This document shows positions 62,392-64,000 of a stretch of 64,000 nt of DNA, piece after piece. The notes below the pieces were generated by a model that was given only the letters and a program-made list of their open reading frames with translations, was not told the DNA's origin and made no database searches. How positions within the stretch are numbered: the stretch's first letter is position 1; each line of letters opens with the position of its first letter. The position numbers were made by a program, and so were the translations under genes. Source of the DNA: CAVXWV01 sp963695415 (GTDB lineage: Bacteria > Chloroflexota > Anaerolineae > Anaerolineales > UBA4823); contig CAVOGL010000009.1 in the NCBI GenBank assembly GCA_963695415.1, positions 115,176-179,175 on the forward strand, written 5' to 3'.

Positions 62392-63213
62392 TTACCTGAC
62401 CAGCAGCAGGCTGATGATATAAAACGCCAGCACGCCAGTCCATAACCAGGAATCGATCCGATCGAAGACACCCCCGTGTCCTGGGAGCAGCTTGCCGGAA
62501 TCTTTTATACCGGATTGACGCTTGATCATGCTCTCGGTCAGGTCTCCCAGTGTGGTGAGTACGGACAGGAATAATCCCAGGATAAGCCCATTCACAAGGC
62601 TGAAACCTGTGGATCCCGGCACCCAGTAAGCCACAGCCCAGGCGCTGAGAGCTCCAAACAGGGAGCCAAAAAGGACCCCGCCCCAATAACCTTCCCAGGA
62701 TTTCTTCGGGCTGAGTCTTGGGCTCAGGCGGGTCTTTCCCCAACGCCTGCCGATGAAATAAGCGGCTGAATCAGCAACCATCACACTCACCAGGGAAACC
62801 GCCAACCAGTAAATTCCATCATCCAGGTTTCTCAGGGATATCAAGTACGCCCCAATCCAACCGAGGTAAAACATTCCTGTAAGGGTAACCGCGAAATCCG
62901 TAGCTGCAAATTCCGAACCTTTCTCGTATGCCAGCAGATGGTAGATGGCGGCAGCCAAAATTAACCCGCTGAGCAGAACAGGCGCATACTCGAAGCCTGT
63001 CCAGGCTCTGCTGATGCACAGCAGGATTGTCCCAGCCACAACCAGCCAGGCGGCAGGCTTCGATCCGGAAGCGCGCATCAGGTTGACATATTCATGTGAT
63101 GCGAGTGCCATGATCAGGGTGATGAAGGCGGAAAAATAGACTCCCCCAAGGATGATGAACAATATCCCTATGGGCAGTAAAATGACGGCGACAAGGACTC
63201 GTTGGCGCAGCAT
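62392..63213 (-). CDS. cdsA: Phosphatidate cytidylyltransferase
   Basis: The 273-residue integral membrane enzyme makes CDP-diacylglycerol from phosphatidate and CTP. It has about eight helices, the segment DSAAYFIGRRWGKTRLSPRL and the CDP-diglyceride synthetase signature SMIKRQSGIKDSGKLLPGHG followed by GVFDRIDS near the end. It starts five bases after uppS on the minus strand, the usual frr-uppS-cdsA arrangement. Confidence 0.96.
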   Translation of the reverse strand: MLRQRVLVAVILLPIGILFIILGGVYFSAFITLIMALASHEYVNLMRASGSKPAAWLVVAGTILLCISRAWTGFEYAPVLLSGLILAAAIYHLLAYEKGSEFAATDFAVTLTGMFYLGWIGAYLISLRNLDDGIYWLAVSLVSVMVADSAAYFIGRRWGKTRLSPRLSPKKSWEGYWGGVLFGSLFGALSAWAVAYWVPGSTGFSLVNGLILGLFLSVLTTLGDLTESMIKRQSGIKDSGKLLPGHGGVFDRIDSWLWTGVLAFYIISLLLVR

Positions 63214-63218
63214 GAGGG

Positions 63219-63968
63219 CTATTGAGCCGGTTCTGGCTGGATGCGACCGTAGCGCCGCTGCCTGCGACCGTATTCTTCCAACGCCACGTTCAACTGCCCT
63301 TTGTCAAAATCAGGCCAGTAGGTGGGGGTGAAATACCACTCGGAGTACGCTCCCTGCCAGATCAAGAAGTTGCTGCCTCGGAGCTCGCCTGAAGTGCGGA
63401 TGATCAAATCCGGATCGGGCAATCCCTTGGTGAAAAGGTATTGGCTGAAGACCACATCGCTGATCTCGTCCACCTGAACGCCATTTTTCATCATCGTTTT
63501 AAAGGCACAGATGATTTCATCGCGCCCTCCGTAGTTGAAAGCTACCGTTAACACCAGACGATCGTTGCCTTTTGTATATTCAATGGCGTTGAGCACTTTT
63601 TTTTGCAATACAGGGCTCAATTGTTCCAGGTGACCAATATGGTGGAGTTGAACACCCTGGTCATGAAGCTCATGGAGCTCCCGGTCGATGACATCTTCCA
63701 GGATGCGCATCAGACCCTGGACCTCTTCGTGCGGACGCCCCCAATTTTCCGTCGAGAATGCGTAGATGGTCAGATACTGGATGCCGATCTCCACGCATGC
63801 TTCGATGATCCTGCGCAGGTTCTCTGTGCCTGCCCGGTGACCAGCCAGCCTGGGTAAACCACGTGAGATAGCCCACCTGCCGTTGCCATCCATGATAATG
63901 GCGATATGAGTCGGGAGCTGTTCAAGCTGAGGTCTCTCTTCTTTTACTTTCGGTTTAAGAAACTTCAC
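63219..63968 (-). CDS. uppS: Isoprenyl transferase (undecaprenyl diphosphate synthase)
   Basis: The 249-residue enzyme builds the lipid carrier of cell-wall synthesis from isopentenyl diphosphate. It has the active-site motif IAIIMDGNGRWAISRGLP, the AFSTENWGRPHEEV segment, VLTVAFNYGGRDEI and RTSGELRGSNFLIWQGAYSE. The start is a GTG at 63968. It lies directly downstream of the end of frr. Confidence 0.96.
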   Translation of the reverse strand: MKFLKPKVKEERPQLEQLPTHIAIIMDGNGRWAISRGLPRLAGHRAGTENLRRIIEACVEIGIQYLTIYAFSTENWGRPHEEVQGLMRILEDVIDRELHELHDQGVQLHHIGHLEQLSPVLQKKVLNAIEYTKGNDRLVLTVAFNYGGRDEIICAFKTMMKNGVQVDEISDVVFSQYLFTKGLPDPDLIIRTSGELRGSNFLIWQGAYSEWYFTPTYWPDFDKGQLNVALEEYGRRQRRYGRIQPEPAQ

Positions 63969-63970
63969 GC

Positions 63971-64000
63971 CTACACTTCCATGATTTCTGTTTCTTTTCT
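63971..64000 (-). CDS. frr: Ribosome recycling factor, last codons only
   Basis: On the minus strand the last nine codons read RKETEIMEV and a TAG stop (63971-63973). This is the characteristic C-terminus of ribosome recycling factor, and frr commonly precedes uppS and cdsA. Only the end lies in the window. Confidence 0.65.
   Translation of the reverse strand, partial: RKETEIMEV

Overview
The window looks like chromosomal DNA of an anaerobic or microaerophilic Chloroflexota bacterium, most likely class Anaerolineae. This is inferred from gene content and general resemblance, not from a marker-gene tree. Typical traits are an orange-protein-type NifX/MinD cluster, cytochrome c nitrite reductase, a bacterial staygreen homologue, MalT-type LuxR regulators, and ECF sigma factors paired with DUF5667/DUF5666 proteins.

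Layout. 0-5.1 kb (minus strand): a cut-off ECF sigma factor, a DUF3054 membrane protein, an esterase-like hydrolase, an HdeD-like protein and an SLC13 transporter with four RCK_C domains. 5.3-9.5 kb (plus): an ammonium-assimilation operon, amt, an unknown gene and glnA. 9.5-15 kb (plus): a cupin regulator, a membrane multiheme cytochrome, two NifX-like proteins, a zinc-ribbon protein and two ferredoxin-containing MinD ATPases, then a thioredoxin-VKOR fusion. 15.5-20.7 kb (plus): a LuxR regulator and small stress-type proteins, several carrying internal deletions or frameshifts. 20.7-28.1 kb: an AI-2E family exporter, then a minus-strand light-response cluster: CarH-like B12-binding MerR regulator, SRPBCC protein, carotenoid-type oxidoreductase, photolyase, a peroxiredoxin with an in-frame TGA at its catalytic position (likely selenocysteine), and a staygreen (Mg-dechelatase) homologue. 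28.1-38.8 kb (minus): membrane proteins, then a peptide-utilisation locus (AbgT transporter, leucyl aminopeptidase, META lipoprotein, M20 peptidase, MFS transporter) with a frameshift in four of its five genes. 39.4-44.7 kb: an AAA/DUF4143 ATPase, a frameshifted baeRF protein, a broken and mosaic DNA methyltransferase, and tRNA-Lys followed by three 67-bp repeats that resemble parts of it. 44.8-50.7 kb: thioredoxin, a Fur-family regulator with a Ni/Co ECF transporter (cbiMQO), a 12-copy hairpin repeat array, and metK under a SAM-I riboswitch. 50.9-64 kb: YccF, a UroD-like protein, a penicillin-binding lipoprotein, sugar-acid genes, nrfHA with a CRP/FNR-type site, an SPL-like radical SAM protein, an ECF sigma factor with its partner, and frr-uppS-cdsA.

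The strongest leads are the candidate selenocysteine peroxiredoxin with a SECIS-like hairpin, and the operator shared by the CarH-like gene and that peroxiredoxin, which ties photolyase, carotenoid chemistry and chlorophyll dechelation into one apparent light/photo-oxidation response. Eleven damaged loci lie between 15.7 and 44.2 kb and none was seen outside. Raw reads must decide between real gene decay and assembly error.
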